Assembly: GCF_000092405.1 (NCBI RefSeq)
Contig: NC_014220.1
Coordinates: forward strand, 186,001-250,000
DNA: 64,000 nt
Source of the DNA: Syntrophothermus lipocalidus DSM 12680
GTDB taxonomy: Bacteria; Bacillota; Syntrophomonadia; Syntrophomonadales; Syntrophothermaceae
Direction of reading: 5' to 3'
In this document: in pieces, positions 33,850 to 43,777 of the stretch
How positions within the stretch are numbered: position 1 is the stretch's first letter
How the letters are laid out: the number at the start of each line of letters is the position of its first letter
Made by a program: the position numbers and the translations under genes
The notes under the pieces: model-generated
What the model saw: only the letters and a program-made list of their open reading frames with translations
Database searches by the model: none
What the model was told of the DNA's origin: nothing

Positions 33850-34773
33850 TCAGGTTCCAGTTAAGAACCCCTCCTTTCTCCTCGCCTTCATCAACTTGCC
33901 GCGACTAAGGGGTAAACGTCCGGATTCGTTCAGCAACCTCACGATCTCGCGAGCCGCTTCTTCGATATTTTTGATATCTCTCCTGATATCGACGTCCTTG
34001 GCAGCCAGGGCGAACACGACCTGCAAGTATTCGGGCAGGTCAAACTGGTATCGGGCCAGGATTTCGGGTTCATCCAGAAGCGCACTTACATAGCCGAAAA
34101 AGCTTAGACAGCCTCTGTCCAAAACAGCGATTCTGTCGGCCGTGCTCAGGACCTCTTTCAGGTCGTGCGATATCATTATCGTTGTCTCGTGTCTTTCCTG
34201 CCGCTGCCTGATAATGTCGAGAATCAATTTTCGACCGGCAGCATCCAAACCTGCCATAGGCTCATCAAGTATGAGTATTTCCGGCCGAATAGCCAATATC
34301 CCGGCTATGGCTACTCGCCTGCGCATTCCGCCGCTCAGCGTTACAGGATTAACTTTGACGATGTTCTCTGGAGTCAGTCCTACTTCTCTCAAAGCTTCAT
34401 ACGTTCGCTCCTGTACTTCCGCCTCGGGCAGCCCCAGGTTCCTAGGCCCGTATGCGACCTCATCATAAACCGAGGTCTGAAAGATTTGGTGTTCTGGATA
34501 CTGAAACACCAAACCAACCTTTTTCCATAGATCGCGGCTCGTCCGTGGATCTGAAGCATCGAGCCCACAAACAATCACCGTACCTTTTACCGGCCGGATC
34601 AGCCCGTTAAGGTGCTGGGCCAGAGTCGACTTCCCGGAACCATTAGGTCCAAATATACCGAGAAACTCTCCCCGGTCTACGGAAAAACTGATGTCATTGA
34701 GAGCCTTACGCTCATAGGCCGAACCGGAAGCGTAAGTATAGGAAAGATGTCTAACTTTTACAATCTCAGACAT
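33850..34773 (-). CDS. ecfA2: ECF transporter ATPase EcfA2/CbiO
   Basis: ABC ATPase of an energy-coupling-factor transporter (307 aa): Walker A GPNGSGKST, Q-loop FQYPEHQIF, signature LSGGMRRRVAIAG, Walker B ILILDEP, H-loop ISHD. The C-terminal extension (about 230-307) is the ECF-type tail. It overlaps ecfA1 by 16 bases. Confidence 0.9.
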   Translation of the reverse strand: MSEIVKVRHLSYTYASGSAYERKALNDISFSVDRGEFLGIFGPNGSGKSTLAQHLNGLIRPVKGTVIVCGLDASDPRTSRDLWKKVGLVFQYPEHQIFQTSVYDEVAYGPRNLGLPEAEVQERTYEALREVGLTPENIVKVNPVTLSGGMRRRVAIAGILAIRPEILILDEPMAGLDAAGRKLILDIIRQRQERHETTIMISHDLKEVLSTADRIAVLDRGCLSFFGYVSALLDEPEILARYQFDLPEYLQVVFALAAKDVDIRRDIKNIEEAAREIVRLLNESGRLPLSRGKLMKARRKEGFLTGT

Positions 34774-35597
34774 ATATAACCTACCAATTCGTCAATTGAT
34801 TTAACATTCGAGGGAACAGTCAGCCCGCTTGCCTCCAACTCCCCGATTAACTGGTAGACTGCCGGACGACCGAGCTCTAGATTTCTAATTTCTTCGCTCA
34901 AGAAAACATCCCGGGGCGTTCCATCCATATATACCGACCCCTGCTCAAGCACGATCAAGCGATCAGCTTGAATCAAGTCCTCAGGGTTATGGCTGATAAA
35001 GATAACGGTAACCCCTTCCTCCTTGTTCAACACTTGGAGTTGGGCTATGAGATTTCGCCGGCTTATGGGGTCAAGCATGGATGTAGGCTCATCCAGCACC
35101 AGATACTCCGGCAGCATTGCCAGAACCGAAGCCAGAGCCACCATTTGTTTTTGCCCGCCTGATAAGAGGTGAGGCGCGTGGTACCTCTTATCTTCAAGCC
35201 CGCAAACATATAAGGCCCATTCTATCCGGCGCCTAATCTCCGGCAGCGGCAGCCCTAGATTCTCGAGCCCGAAGGCGATTTCTTCCTCAACGACCGGGCA
35301 TACCAGTTGGTTATCAGGGTTTTGAAAAAGCATCCCCACCGAACGCCTAATCTCTGTGAGATTGGCCGGCTTATCCGTACTCAGCCCGTTCACATAAACT
35401 TTTCCTTCTGTTGGCTTGATGAGTCCGTTAAGCAGCCGGGCCAGGGTCGATTTGCCCGAGCCGTTCATTCCCAAAACGCCGATATATTCGCCTTTCCTTA
35501 TGGTCAGCGAGACGTTGCGTAAAGCCGCTACACCGTCTCCCAACGGAGTTTCATACTGCTTGGTTACGTTAACCAGTTCAATCCTGGCTCCCAGCAT
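34758..35597 (-). CDS. ecfA1: ECF transporter ATPase EcfA1/CbiO
   Basis: The second ECF ATPase (279 aa): GMNGSGKST, FQNPDNQLV, LSGGQKQMVALAS, YLVLDEPTSMLDP and ISHN. The pair A1/A2 forms the heterodimeric motor for the EcfT subunit encoded 16 bp upstream. Confidence 0.9.
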   Translation of the reverse strand: MLGARIELVNVTKQYETPLGDGVAALRNVSLTIRKGEYIGVLGMNGSGKSTLARLLNGLIKPTEGKVYVNGLSTDKPANLTEIRRSVGMLFQNPDNQLVCPVVEEEIAFGLENLGLPLPEIRRRIEWALYVCGLEDKRYHAPHLLSGGQKQMVALASVLAMLPEYLVLDEPTSMLDPISRRNLIAQLQVLNKEEGVTVIFISHNPEDLIQADRLIVLEQGSVYMDGTPRDVFLSEEIRNLELGRPAVYQLIGELEASGLTVPSNVKSIDELVGYICLRL

Positions 35598-35613
35598 AAT
35601 GCCTTTCCTCGCA

Positions 35614-36405
35614 TTACATTGGATAAATGGTCGTCGCTACAGCAACCAGAAAAAGAACCGCTGCAATGGTCAAGGCGGTGAAATCCCGCCCCTGCATTTT
35701 GAGACTGCCTAGGCGCAACAGATTAGGGTGAGGGTTGTAACACCGGCTGTCCATAGCCTCGCCCAAATCCGCAGCCCGCGTTAGAGAAGCGTTGAACAAA
35801 GGAATTACTATAGCCGCGTAACTCTTTATCTTAACCATGATTCGGGGCGAATCGAATTGAGCTCCCCGGGACCTCTGGGCGTTTTTGACAATAGTCGCCT
35901 CTTCGAACACAGTAGGTAGAAAGCGAAACGAAATTCCCAAAATAGTGGTAAGGTTCTGAACAGGGATGTTCAATCGTCTTAAGGGGCTCATAAGAGCCTC
36001 TATTCCGGTTGACAGTTTTATGGGAGTAGTGGTCATGAGCAGTATCAAAGACCCCACAAACAAAACAACAAGCCTTAGTATGTTAATAGCCCCGATGGCC
36101 AGCCCTTCCTTGGTTAGGGCCAAACCCCCGATAATTATTACAGGTTGACCGTGGGTAAGCAATCCTTGGCAAAGCAGGGTAACGAGCAACAAAGCCTTTA
36201 TGCGGTAGATACATTTCAGGATAAATCCCAAATTCAGTCGGGAAACCATAACGACTGCCAGCATCAGGGATAACAGCACAAGCAAGTAATAAACGTTGAC
36301 GCTGATCATCACCGAGACAACTGCCAAGGTACAGCAGATTATCTTTGTCCTGGGATCCAGCGCATGAATCACGGAATCACCGTGTACATACTGTCCTAAT
36401 TTCAT
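35614..36405 (-). CDS. ecfT: ECF transporter membrane subunit EcfT
   Basis: The coupling membrane protein (263 aa, ~6 helices), with DPRTKIICC near the N-terminus and coupling-helix motifs QRSRGAQFD and MDSRCYN that contact the ATPases. The module lacks a classical S component; the EetB-like protein probably takes this role. Confidence 0.9.
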   Translation of the reverse strand: MKLGQYVHGDSVIHALDPRTKIICCTLAVVSVMISVNVYYLLVLLSLMLAVVMVSRLNLGFILKCIYRIKALLLVTLLCQGLLTHGQPVIIIGGLALTKEGLAIGAINILRLVVLFVGSLILLMTTTPIKLSTGIEALMSPLRRLNIPVQNLTTILGISFRFLPTVFEEATIVKNAQRSRGAQFDSPRIMVKIKSYAAIVIPLFNASLTRAADLGEAMDSRCYNPHPNLLRLGSLKMQGRDFTALTIAAVLFLVAVATTIYPM

Positions 36406-36456
36406 GGCTGTCTACAAAACCCCTTTATGATTCTAGTCCCGAATATTCCTCAGGTG

Positions 36457-36819
36457 CTAATCGGTTGTTATCTCTACGATCACCCTGTTAGGCATACATA
36501 CGGCTATATCACCGTATTTTTCTAACCATCCGGTGTGTACGCAGATTTGGTTAGGGCAATCCGATTTTTCAAACCTGATTCTTCCTTTTTCAACCCGGAT
36601 CAGATTGTGGTAATCTCCTGATATCAATATGTTTCGAGGCTTTTCTACCTTATCCAGATTGATGCGTTCAATTATCCTGTTATCCTGAATGATGACCGCT
36701 ATCCGCTCGCCGCTGTGCTGCCCTTCATAGTATCCTTCGTAATACTTAAAGCCGGCTACACTGGCGATAATCCCCAAGACCACCAGGACGACAAGAAATA
36801 CCTCCTTCTTTGTGCCCAT
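36457..36819 (-). CDS. eetA: EetA-like NusG domain II protein
   Basis: A 120-aa protein with one N-terminal membrane helix and an extracytoplasmic NusG_II domain containing CPNQICVHTGW. It is the same architecture as EetA, which works with EetB in flavin-based extracellular electron transfer. Located between the flavoprotein and the ECF genes of one operon. Confidence 0.85.
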   Translation of the reverse strand: MGTKKEVFLVVLVVLGIIASVAGFKYYEGYYEGQHSGERIAVIIQDNRIIERINLDKVEKPRNILISGDYHNLIRVEKGRIRFEKSDCPNQICVHTGWLEKYGDIAVCMPNRVIVEITTD

Positions 36820-36972
36820 ATTGATTTCCCTCTTCCCAGTACGTATTGTCAGTAGCTAACCAAATGAAACTGCAGTTCTTGCCTGGACTGATTATATCAG
36901 GGCGGGCATGGGGAGTAAGAAAGGACATGCAGGAAACCTGATTCGCGGCGGTTTCCCGCATGTCCAAGACCG

Positions 36973-38514
36973 TTAACTGGTCAAACCCTTGGCGTATAAG
37001 GCTGCATTCTTGCCGGCAGTTCTGCCGGTATAGCACGAATATCCCTGGGCGGAACCAGGAAGAGTTAACCCATAAGTATCGCCGGTAAACCCGTCACAAT
37101 CGAGTCCTGCCGCGTAAAGCCCTGCGACAGGTTTATAGTCTTTGTCAAGGGCTTCCATTTTCTGATTAACCCTGATACCGCCACATGTAGCGAGGTTAGC
37201 CACCTTAAGCCGGAACCCGTAGAAGGGGCCGGTTTCCACAGGATGCAGGTATTGGGGATCCTTGCCGTAATCGAGGTCTTTACCCGTCTTGCAGTATTCG
37301 TTGTATGTCTTGACAGTTTCTAAGAAGGTAGCCCGGTCAACCCCCATTTTGTCAGCCAGTTCCTCCAGCGTGTCGGCCTTAAAGACAGTAGGCAGCTTCT
37401 TTTCGATCGCCTTCTGAAGCTCGGCTTCTAATTTATCGAGCTTCGTGCCCGGCGTGACATACATACCGTAGCCAACCGTGCACCCTTCTGTTGCCAGCCT
37501 CTTGATTTCGTTGCTATCCATCACGGAAAAAGCCCGGTGCTGGGTAGTCACAGCGTTGCCCGCGCGGGTGTAATACCATACGACATCTTCGTTGCAGAAC
37601 CGTTTCCCATCTTGGTTAACCCACAGAGAAGGCTCCATGGCACCTGCTGTGTTGATGTGAGAATCAATCGGGGTGCCTTCCAGAGTCAGGCCAAGCTTCA
37701 TCACTATCGCACGTTCACCCGTAAGGGCCCCGGCTGCCTTGGCCATATTTATCCCGTCACCCGTATGTCCAGGAGCAGCCCTGTCAACCAGGTTGTCCAC
37801 GTCAACACGCGTTAATTCATAAATCATTTCCTTATTGTTGGCAAAACCGCCAGTAGCTAAGACGACCGCCTTCGCGTTGATGATTAATTCTTTCCCGTCC
37901 TTGGTCTTTGCCTTAACTCCGGCCACTTTCCCATCCTTCAGGATCAGCTCAGTGGCGGGGGTGCTCGTCATGATTTCGACCCCCAGCTTTTCAGCTGCAG
38001 GTTTCATGTGTTCGTTGATAACGGTCTCGCCAAACCCTTCATAAACGTGCCAAGTCTTGTTGCCAGCACCAGTACTAGTTACCGTCTCGAACTTTACTCC
38101 CATATCCATAAGCCACTGAATGTCTTCGCCAGAGTGCTTCATTACGTCTTTCCATAAATTCCCATCTACCCTGTAATTGGAAAACTCAAACTCTTCCCTC
38201 AATAATTCTTCCTGATTGACGGTGATGCCCATTTCCTTCTGAATCGGGCTTTCGCAGCCGAATATGCCTTCCGCAAAGTTCGTGCTGCCGCCCAGAACAC
38301 TTTGTTTCTCCAGCAATATTACTTTTGCGCCTTGACTGGCGGCTTCGATGGCCGCTGACATTCCAGCCATGCCTGCGCCTACTACCACTACGTCCGCTTG
38401 TTTCGTGAGAGCGCTGCCCTCTTGCTTTTCGCTGCCAGCACCGCCGCAACCAACCAGGGTGAACATCATAGCTAGTACCAGGAATAACGCCAGTAACTTA
38501 TGAGCTTGTTTCAT
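36973..38514 (-). CDS. Extracytoplasmic FAD-dependent reductase (lipoprotein)
   Basis: A 513-aa flavoprotein of the fumarate-reductase/flavocytochrome c family (FAD_binding_2). The signal peptide ends in the lipobox LVGC (Cys23), so it is anchored outside the membrane. ADVVVVGAGMAGMSAAIEA binds the ADP part of FAD; GLYAAGLDCDGFTGD and PGSAQGYSCYTGRTAGKNAA close the FAD domain. There is no haem motif and no FMN-binding domain, so electrons must come from a partner, most likely the NrfH-like cytochrome of the operon. ATG 38514 follows AAAGGAGG. The organic electron acceptor is unknown. Confidence 0.88.
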   Translation of the reverse strand: MKQAHKLLALFLVLAMMFTLVGCGGAGSEKQEGSALTKQADVVVVGAGMAGMSAAIEAASQGAKVILLEKQSVLGGSTNFAEGIFGCESPIQKEMGITVNQEELLREEFEFSNYRVDGNLWKDVMKHSGEDIQWLMDMGVKFETVTSTGAGNKTWHVYEGFGETVINEHMKPAAEKLGVEIMTSTPATELILKDGKVAGVKAKTKDGKELIINAKAVVLATGGFANNKEMIYELTRVDVDNLVDRAAPGHTGDGINMAKAAGALTGERAIVMKLGLTLEGTPIDSHINTAGAMEPSLWVNQDGKRFCNEDVVWYYTRAGNAVTTQHRAFSVMDSNEIKRLATEGCTVGYGMYVTPGTKLDKLEAELQKAIEKKLPTVFKADTLEELADKMGVDRATFLETVKTYNEYCKTGKDLDYGKDPQYLHPVETGPFYGFRLKVANLATCGGIRVNQKMEALDKDYKPVAGLYAAGLDCDGFTGDTYGLTLPGSAQGYSCYTGRTAGKNAALYAKGLTS

Positions 38515-38852
38515 AGTCTGCCGCCTCCTTTTCCTAAATTGCGTCATTATAAAGATCAACAAAGCTTTCAACATCTGAGTGCGAGACAGGGTTGCGCTTC
38601 TTACCAGGGAATCACGTGTATAAGCCTTGTATGAAGAGCGGCCTTTTCAGTTCGAACAGAGAGTTGGCAATCTCCGATACTCGGAACCCGTGACCGTGTT
38701 TGCTTCTCGGTGAATCACAAGCTAGTTCAAGTCGGCACTCCTTTCACCCCCTCAACAGGCCACCCTTCGGATCGTCAATTCTTTACGACTAGATTCACGC
38801 GCCAATTCCGCATCCTGTCGTCCATTCGACCTGCTCTATTCTTTGTGATAAA

Positions 38853-38869
38853 TGCAAAAGTCGTGCCAA
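38853..38869 (-). promoter_or_regulatory. Sigma-54 promoter of the reductase operon
   Basis: Read on the minus strand TTGGCAC-GACTT-TTGCA, a perfect -24/-12 promoter (GG and GC spaced as required). Transcription would start near 38841 and give a ~325-nt leader before the flavoprotein gene. A sigma-54 activator is encoded divergently. Confidence 0.85.
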
Positions 38870-38901
38870 CCGCGAAAGGCCGTTTTGCGGCAATTGGTAA
38901 A

Positions 38902-38941
38902 TTTTGTGTCTCACAAAAACGTCTCACCAGTGTTTTTTGAG
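38902..38941. promoter_or_regulatory. Candidate activator sites upstream of the sigma-54 promoter
   Basis: TTTTGTG-TCT-CACAAAA is a perfect 7-bp inverted repeat and is followed by GTCTCA-N11-TGAGAC. Both lie 35-75 bp upstream of the -24 element, where enhancer sites for a divergent activator are expected. Confidence 0.5.
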
Positions 38942-39245
38942 ACTTAACTGAAGACATCTTGTGCTGTATCATAAGAAGTAAGACCAAAAACAACGGATTC
39001 GGTCAGGAAACGACACCGAGCATACCACTGCTCCATTAGATACCTGTGTTTCGTGATGAACACCGGCGCTGGAGGTGAAAATGACCAGTGGTCAAAACCG
39101 AAGACAAACTACGTCTTAATAGCATTCCGGTCTGATCGAGTCGGGTCAGTTTCTAAAACAGTTCATTTCTGACGAAAACCGGCAGTTTGGGATTGGCAGT
39201 CGCATGTGGGAACAAGTGGTGGGCTGAATAGGGGGAGTGGTATTG

Positions 39246-41339
39246 ATGGAATCTAGTCAGATCCTGAGCCCTATAATAACGAAGCTCGAAACCGCCGAGA
39301 AACGAAATCTAAACAACAAAGCAAAAGCTTTGATTAAGACGGTCCTGGAGTATAAGGTAGATATACTCAATCACAAGAGTCCTGATTCAACCACCGATTT
39401 AGTGCGTGCCGAACTCCTTGAATCCTGGATGAGATCGAAGAATTACGGTCTTGATCTCTATGATTTTAACTTCGCTCCCATCCTGGATGACGCTCGCTTC
39501 AATAAACTTCTCGAGGAGAAGGAATTGCTTTTGATAGCTGCGGACCCTTACATTAGGGAATTAGAGAACATGATGTACAACAACCCCAGCATGATACTTC
39601 TTTCCGATGAAAACGGGGTCATGTTGCGCGTAGCAACAGGGGAGCACAAGTTTTTCAAGATGGCTACAGAAGAGTTCGAGTTAGTTCCTGGAGTCAAATG
39701 GTCAGAAGATACCGTAGGAACCTGCGCACACGTGATGACCCTCATCAAAGGAGTCCCCTACCAGCTGGCCAGCTCAGAACACTATTGCCAGAGTTACGAA
39801 CGTTTTTCCTGCTCTTCCGCGCCTATCTGGGATTTAAACGGTAACATTGCAGCTACTCTTTCTATCGTCAGCCCTTATGTCCATCTTCAAACCTCGCATT
39901 CCCTAGGCCTGGTGACATCCATGGCTTGGGCTATCCAGAACAGGTTCCAGCTGGTATTAAACGGCCATTTGGTGGAAACACACCCCCAATCCGATCGCGA
40001 CATCGTCTTAGCCGTCAATAAACGCGGTATAATAACTGCTGCTAATAATACTGCCAGAGAGTACTTTCGTTATTTGAATCCCAGTGTTATTGGGGTGCCC
40101 GTCGAGTCACTCCTCGGCCACCTGTCTTTCATGGATTCTGTATTAGCAGGGAATCCGGTACAGGACATGATAATCGAAACCGAGACCCAAAGATTACAAT
40201 TGAAACTTGCCCGGCCTATTATCGACAACCGCGGCAGTATATACGGTCTGGTTTTAGTACTTTCAAAGACGATACCAACGCTCAAACACCGGATAGAGTC
40301 CAAGGCAACGGGAACTACCGGGTTGACCTTTGCCGACATTGTAGCGGAGTCCCCACAGTTAATAAAATCGATCTCTTTTGCTAAAAAAATTTGTAGATTA
40401 GACGCAAGTATTCTGATTCAGGGGGAAACTGGCACAGGTAAAGAAATATTGGCGCAGGCCATCCATAATGAGAGTCGTCCTTATGGTCCTTTTGTGGCCA
40501 TAAACTGCGCTGCCCTACCGCGCAACTTGATCGAAAGCGAACTGTTCGGCTACGAAGGCGGAGCTTTTACCGGCGCGGAGCGTCGTGGGAGGCCAGGGAA
40601 AATCGAGATTGCCAATGGGGGAACTCTCTTTCTCGATGAAATAGGAGACCTGCCTCTGGAAGTGCAGGCCGTGTTACTCCGGGTCTTGGAGGAAAAGAAA
40701 ATCATGCGGGTGGGCGGAACCCGTTACATTCCTGTGGATTTTCGACTGATAGCGGCTTCCAACCACGATTTGCTAGAACTGGTGAACAAACAACAATTTC
40801 GTCAGGATCTATATCACCGTCTGGCCGCATTTAAGATATACCTGCCGCCTCTGCGAGAAAGAAAGCACGATATCCTCTTACTAGCAGAGAGATTCATAGC
40901 TGATATTTCCCGAAAACAGCATCTGTCTCCTCCGGTGCTGACCGACGAAACGAAGGCTCTTCTGCTACAGTACTCTTGGCCAGGGAACGTGCGCGAATTG
41001 CAGAATTGCATTTTGTATGCAATTAACATGTCCGACGACGGTCGTATCAAACCCGAGGACCTCCCGGCCGAAGTTAGTTTGCTTTCAAATACCGCTGGTA
41101 GCACAAAACATGAAGAGGCGGATTCTTTTCTACTGTCCGAGTTAGACCTCAAGAAGCCGCTGCCCCCTGACCAGGAGAAAACCATGATGGTCTATGCTAT
41201 AATTAAGGCCGGTTACCGCGTGTCAGATGCTGCGAAGATACTCAAAGTGAGCCGTTCCACGCTTTATCGGAAGATAAGAGAGTACGGGTTGGAAAATATT
41301 TTTGCTAGGAGAGCTCGTAATATCGTTAAGAAAAGCTGA
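39246..41339 (+). CDS. Sigma-54-dependent activator, AcoR type
   Basis: A 697-aa enhancer-binding protein. N-terminal sensor region with LLESWMRSKNYGLD and a GAF-like domain (about 80-230), then a PAS-like segment (250-340), the AAA+ domain with GETGTGKE, the sigma-54 contact loop GAFTGAE, Walker B TLFLDEIGD and arginine region PLRERKHDI, and a C-terminal Fis-type HTH (VSDAAKILKVSRSTLYRKI). ATG 39246 follows GGGGGAG; GTG 39237 is possible. It most likely controls the divergent reductase operon in response to its electron acceptor. Confidence 0.9.
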   Translation: MESSQILSPIITKLETAEKRNLNNKAKALIKTVLEYKVDILNHKSPDSTTDLVRAELLESWMRSKNYGLDLYDFNFAPILDDARFNKLLEEKELLLIAADPYIRELENMMYNNPSMILLSDENGVMLRVATGEHKFFKMATEEFELVPGVKWSEDTVGTCAHVMTLIKGVPYQLASSEHYCQSYERFSCSSAPIWDLNGNIAATLSIVSPYVHLQTSHSLGLVTSMAWAIQNRFQLVLNGHLVETHPQSDRDIVLAVNKRGIITAANNTAREYFRYLNPSVIGVPVESLLGHLSFMDSVLAGNPVQDMIIETETQRLQLKLARPIIDNRGSIYGLVLVLSKTIPTLKHRIESKATGTTGLTFADIVAESPQLIKSISFAKKICRLDASILIQGETGTGKEILAQAIHNESRPYGPFVAINCAALPRNLIESELFGYEGGAFTGAERRGRPGKIEIANGGTLFLDEIGDLPLEVQAVLLRVLEEKKIMRVGGTRYIPVDFRLIAASNHDLLELVNKQQFRQDLYHRLAAFKIYLPPLRERKHDILLLAERFIADISRKQHLSPPVLTDETKALLLQYSWPGNVRELQNCILYAINMSDDGRIKPEDLPAEVSLLSNTAGSTKHEEADSFLLSELDLKKPLPPDQEKTMMVYAIIKAGYRVSDAAKILKVSRSTLYRKIREYGLENIFARRARNIVKKS

Positions 41340-41404
41340 ACTTCTCAGTTTGGTCGTGAAGCCTACTCAAGAGTGCGCTAGCAGATGCTTTATCATTTTC
41401 TTCA

Positions 41405-41509
41405 ATAACATGGGGCGGTATACCACACCTTGGCTAGGTTTCTATACCTCGCCTTTATTTCGGTCTGAGAAGCGCTCTCCGGGACTCCTAATATCGAATA
41501 GTAATCCTT
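41405..41509 (-). pseudogene. DnaJ J-domain fragment
   Basis: KDYYSILGVPESASQTEIKA and RYRNLAKVW are the first two helices of a J domain; the HPD motif and the rest are missing. The longer open frame up to 41920 has no recognisable domain. The 41340-41855 stretch contains no other gene. Confidence 0.55.
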
Positions 41510-41855
41510 TGAAATAGCCGATCTGAACCGCACCTTGGCAACCCCCTGAAATGGTTTGCCTACTGCTTGAAAGCAATTAGATCCCACGATTGGAAAAGCG
41601 ATCACAAAAACCCAGCAGGAAAACACGCTCATCAACTTCAAAGACCGAACTAAACGAAGTGGTAATACAGAATTGCCGACATAACTTTGACCAGTTGTCC
41701 TGAGAAAGGAGCGGTTGCCTTTTGTGTTAATACAAAACTTCGCTAACTTTAGGTCTTTGTCACCGTACCGTGTATTCGCCAAAAGAACACTAGGCATATC
41801 CAACAGAGCAGTCACACTTGTCCACGACATGGAAACAGTGGTTTTAGGGTTAACA

Positions 41856-43043
41856 TCACTCATACCGCAGGGCTTCAATTGGATCCAGCCGTGCCGCCTT
41901 GTTAGCCGGATAGATGCCAAAGAAGATACCTACCGCTGCTGAAAACACAAAGGCCAGCGCTATGGTCAACGGCGAAATCTCAGGAGGCAGCTTTAACATC
42001 AGGCATACAATGGCCGATCCAGCGATGCCTAGAATCATCCCTATGGTTCCGCCTATGAGGCTTAAGACTAAGGCCTCAATCAGAAACTGCACCAGGATGT
42101 CCCTTCGCCGGGCACCTACAGCCATCCTAATACCTACCTCGCGGGTTCTCTCTGTCACCGAGACCAGCATAATGTTCATAACGCCTACTCCGCCGACAAG
42201 CAGCGAAATCCCCGCGATCGCCCCAATAATCGTGGTCATAATACCCATCACGCGGTCAGCCACCGCCATCTCTTCCTCCATAGTAAAGGAACTGTACCGG
42301 TCCGTGGTATGGTGGCGCCTGTTCAGTATATTCTTGGCCTGTTTCACCGCTTCGTTGACCCTGTCCTTGTTAACCGCCTTTCCTTCAAGCTGGTCTACCC
42401 GCGAGGAGTTGAACAGGCTCTGCCAGTAGGAAAAGGGAATATAGACGTTTCTAACCTGTCCCTCCATGAAGATGCTTTCGCCAGCTTTGGCCACCCCGAT
42501 CACCAGGGTCGGGGTATTCTTCAATAGTATCTTTTTCCCTATCGGGTCGGCCCGCCCAAACAGGTTCTCCCCCAGCTTTTCATCGATAACCGCAACTCGC
42601 CGAACCGCCCTGTTATCGATTTCCGAAAAGAAACGTCCCCGTGCAAGGTCTAAGTTGCGGACTTTAACAAAATCGCCAGTCGTTCCGACGGCCAGTACCT
42701 GTTTGCTCCCTCTGCGGCTCTTAACTTCTGCGTACTCATAACTAGAAGGGGCCAAGGCCAGTATGGCTGGCACTCGTTCCTTGATCACGCGGATATCCTG
42801 CAAGTTTATCCTTTCTGAGTCAGTGACCGTATCCGTGCTGACACTTTGGATGTAGATAACGAACAACGTGGATCCAATCTGTTCCATCTCGCTCAGCAGC
42901 TTGGATCTCCCGCCCTGCCCGATGGCCACCACCAGTATGACAGCAGCAACCCCTATCACGATGCCGAGCATGGTAAGAAACGACCGCATCTTGTTGACCC
43001 AGATACCCTCCAGCGCGATTCGAATGCTCTCCATCCAGTTCAC
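41856..43043 (-). CDS. MacB-type ABC permease
   Basis: A FtsX/MacB-family permease (395 aa): first helix [21 protein letters not shown], a large extracytoplasmic domain (residues ~45-260), and three C-terminal helices with [19 protein letters not shown]. It forms an operon with the ATPase and adaptor upstream, overlapping the ATPase by 4 bases. Function: export of a peptide, lipid or drug. Confidence 0.9.
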   Translation of the reverse strand: MNWMESIRIALEGIWVNKMRSFLTMLGIVIGVAAVILVVAIGQGGRSKLLSEMEQIGSTLFVIYIQSVSTDTVTDSERINLQDIRVIKERVPAILALAPSSYEYAEVKSRRGSKQVLAVGTTGDFVKVRNLDLARGRFFSEIDNRAVRRVAVIDEKLGENLFGRADPIGKKILLKNTPTLVIGVAKAGESIFMEGQVRNVYIPFSYWQSLFNSSRVDQLEGKAVNKDRVNEAVKQAKNILNRRHHTTDRYSSFTMEEEMAVADRVMGIMTTIIGAIAGISLLVGGVGVMNIMLVSVTERTREVGIRMAVGARRRDILVQFLIEALVLSLIGGTIGMILGIAGSAIVCLMLKLPPEISPLTIALAFVFSAAVGIFFGIYPANKAARLDPIEALRYE

Positions 43044-43777
43044 AAGCTCGGCGCCTCCTCTATCGGCATCTTGGCCAGCACTTCTTCTGCGGAAACCGGT
43101 GTCGGAACCGGTTCATCTCTGACTATCCGCCCGTCGCGAAAATAGATAACCCGCTGGCAGTGCCTAGCAATCTCCGGATCATGAGTGACAAGAACAATCG
43201 TTGCCCCCTCGCGATTCAGATCCTGAAAAACGGCCATGATCTCCTCCCCCGAACGGGTATCAAGGTTGCCTGTCGGCTCGTCGGCTAGTATGAGGCTAGG
43301 GTTGTTCACGAGGGCCCGGGCAATCGCCACCTTCTGTTTCTGGCCGCCCGACAACTCATTGGGACGATGATTGCCGCAGTCGGCCAGCCCTACCCTAGCC
43401 AGGGCCTCCTTTGCTCTGTGCCGCCGGACATCGGTCGGCACGTTGGCATAGATCATAGGAAGTTCTACATTGCGTAAGGCAGTCAACCGCGGCAGTAGGT
43501 TGAACGTTTGGAAGACGAACCCGATACGCTGGTTTCTGATTTCCGCCAGTTCTTCTTCCCTCAGAACAGAAGTTTCTAACCCATCAAGGGTGTACGAACC
43601 GCTGGTGGGACGATCGAGACAACCGAGGATGTTCATCAAGGTGGACTTCCCTGACCCTGAGGGTCCCATCACCGCGACAAACTCGTGAGCGGCTACCTGC
43701 AAGTTAACGTCCTTCAGGGCATGCACCGCTAGGCTCCCGTTTTGATAAATCTTACTCAAGTTATTTGTTTTAATCAT
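43040..43777 (-). CDS. MacB-type ABC ATPase
   Basis: A 245-aa ABC ATPase of the LolD/MacB class: [10 protein letters not shown]-loop [40 protein letters not shown] and VTHD. All catalytic residues are present. It overlaps both neighbours, so it is cotranslated. Confidence 0.93.
   Translation of the reverse strand: MIKTNNLSKIYQNGSLAVHALKDVNLQVAAHEFVAVMGPSGSGKSTLMNILGCLDRPTSGSYTLDGLETSVLREEELAEIRNQRIGFVFQTFNLLPRLTALRNVELPMIYANVPTDVRRHRAKEALARVGLADCGNHRPNELSGGQKQKVAIARALVNNPSLILADEPTGNLDTRSGEEIMAVFQDLNREGATIVLVTHDPEIARHCQRVIYFRDGRIVRDEPVPTPVSAEEVLAKMPIEEAPSL

Noticed and set aside
36973-38514. Flavoprotein as a cytoplasmic fumarate reductase subunit
   Set aside because: It has a lipoprotein signal with lipobox LVGC and no FrdB/C partners; an extracytoplasmic reductase fits better.
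39081-39119. 12-codon ORF with GGAGGTG before it, upstream of the sigma-54 activator
   Set aside because: Too short to support; no attenuator or regulatory layout is seen around it.
41510-41920. N-terminal part of the J-domain frame as a membrane-anchored DnaJ protein
   Set aside because: No homologous segment is visible upstream of the J-domain piece, the HPD motif is absent, and the frame overlaps the permease gene end.
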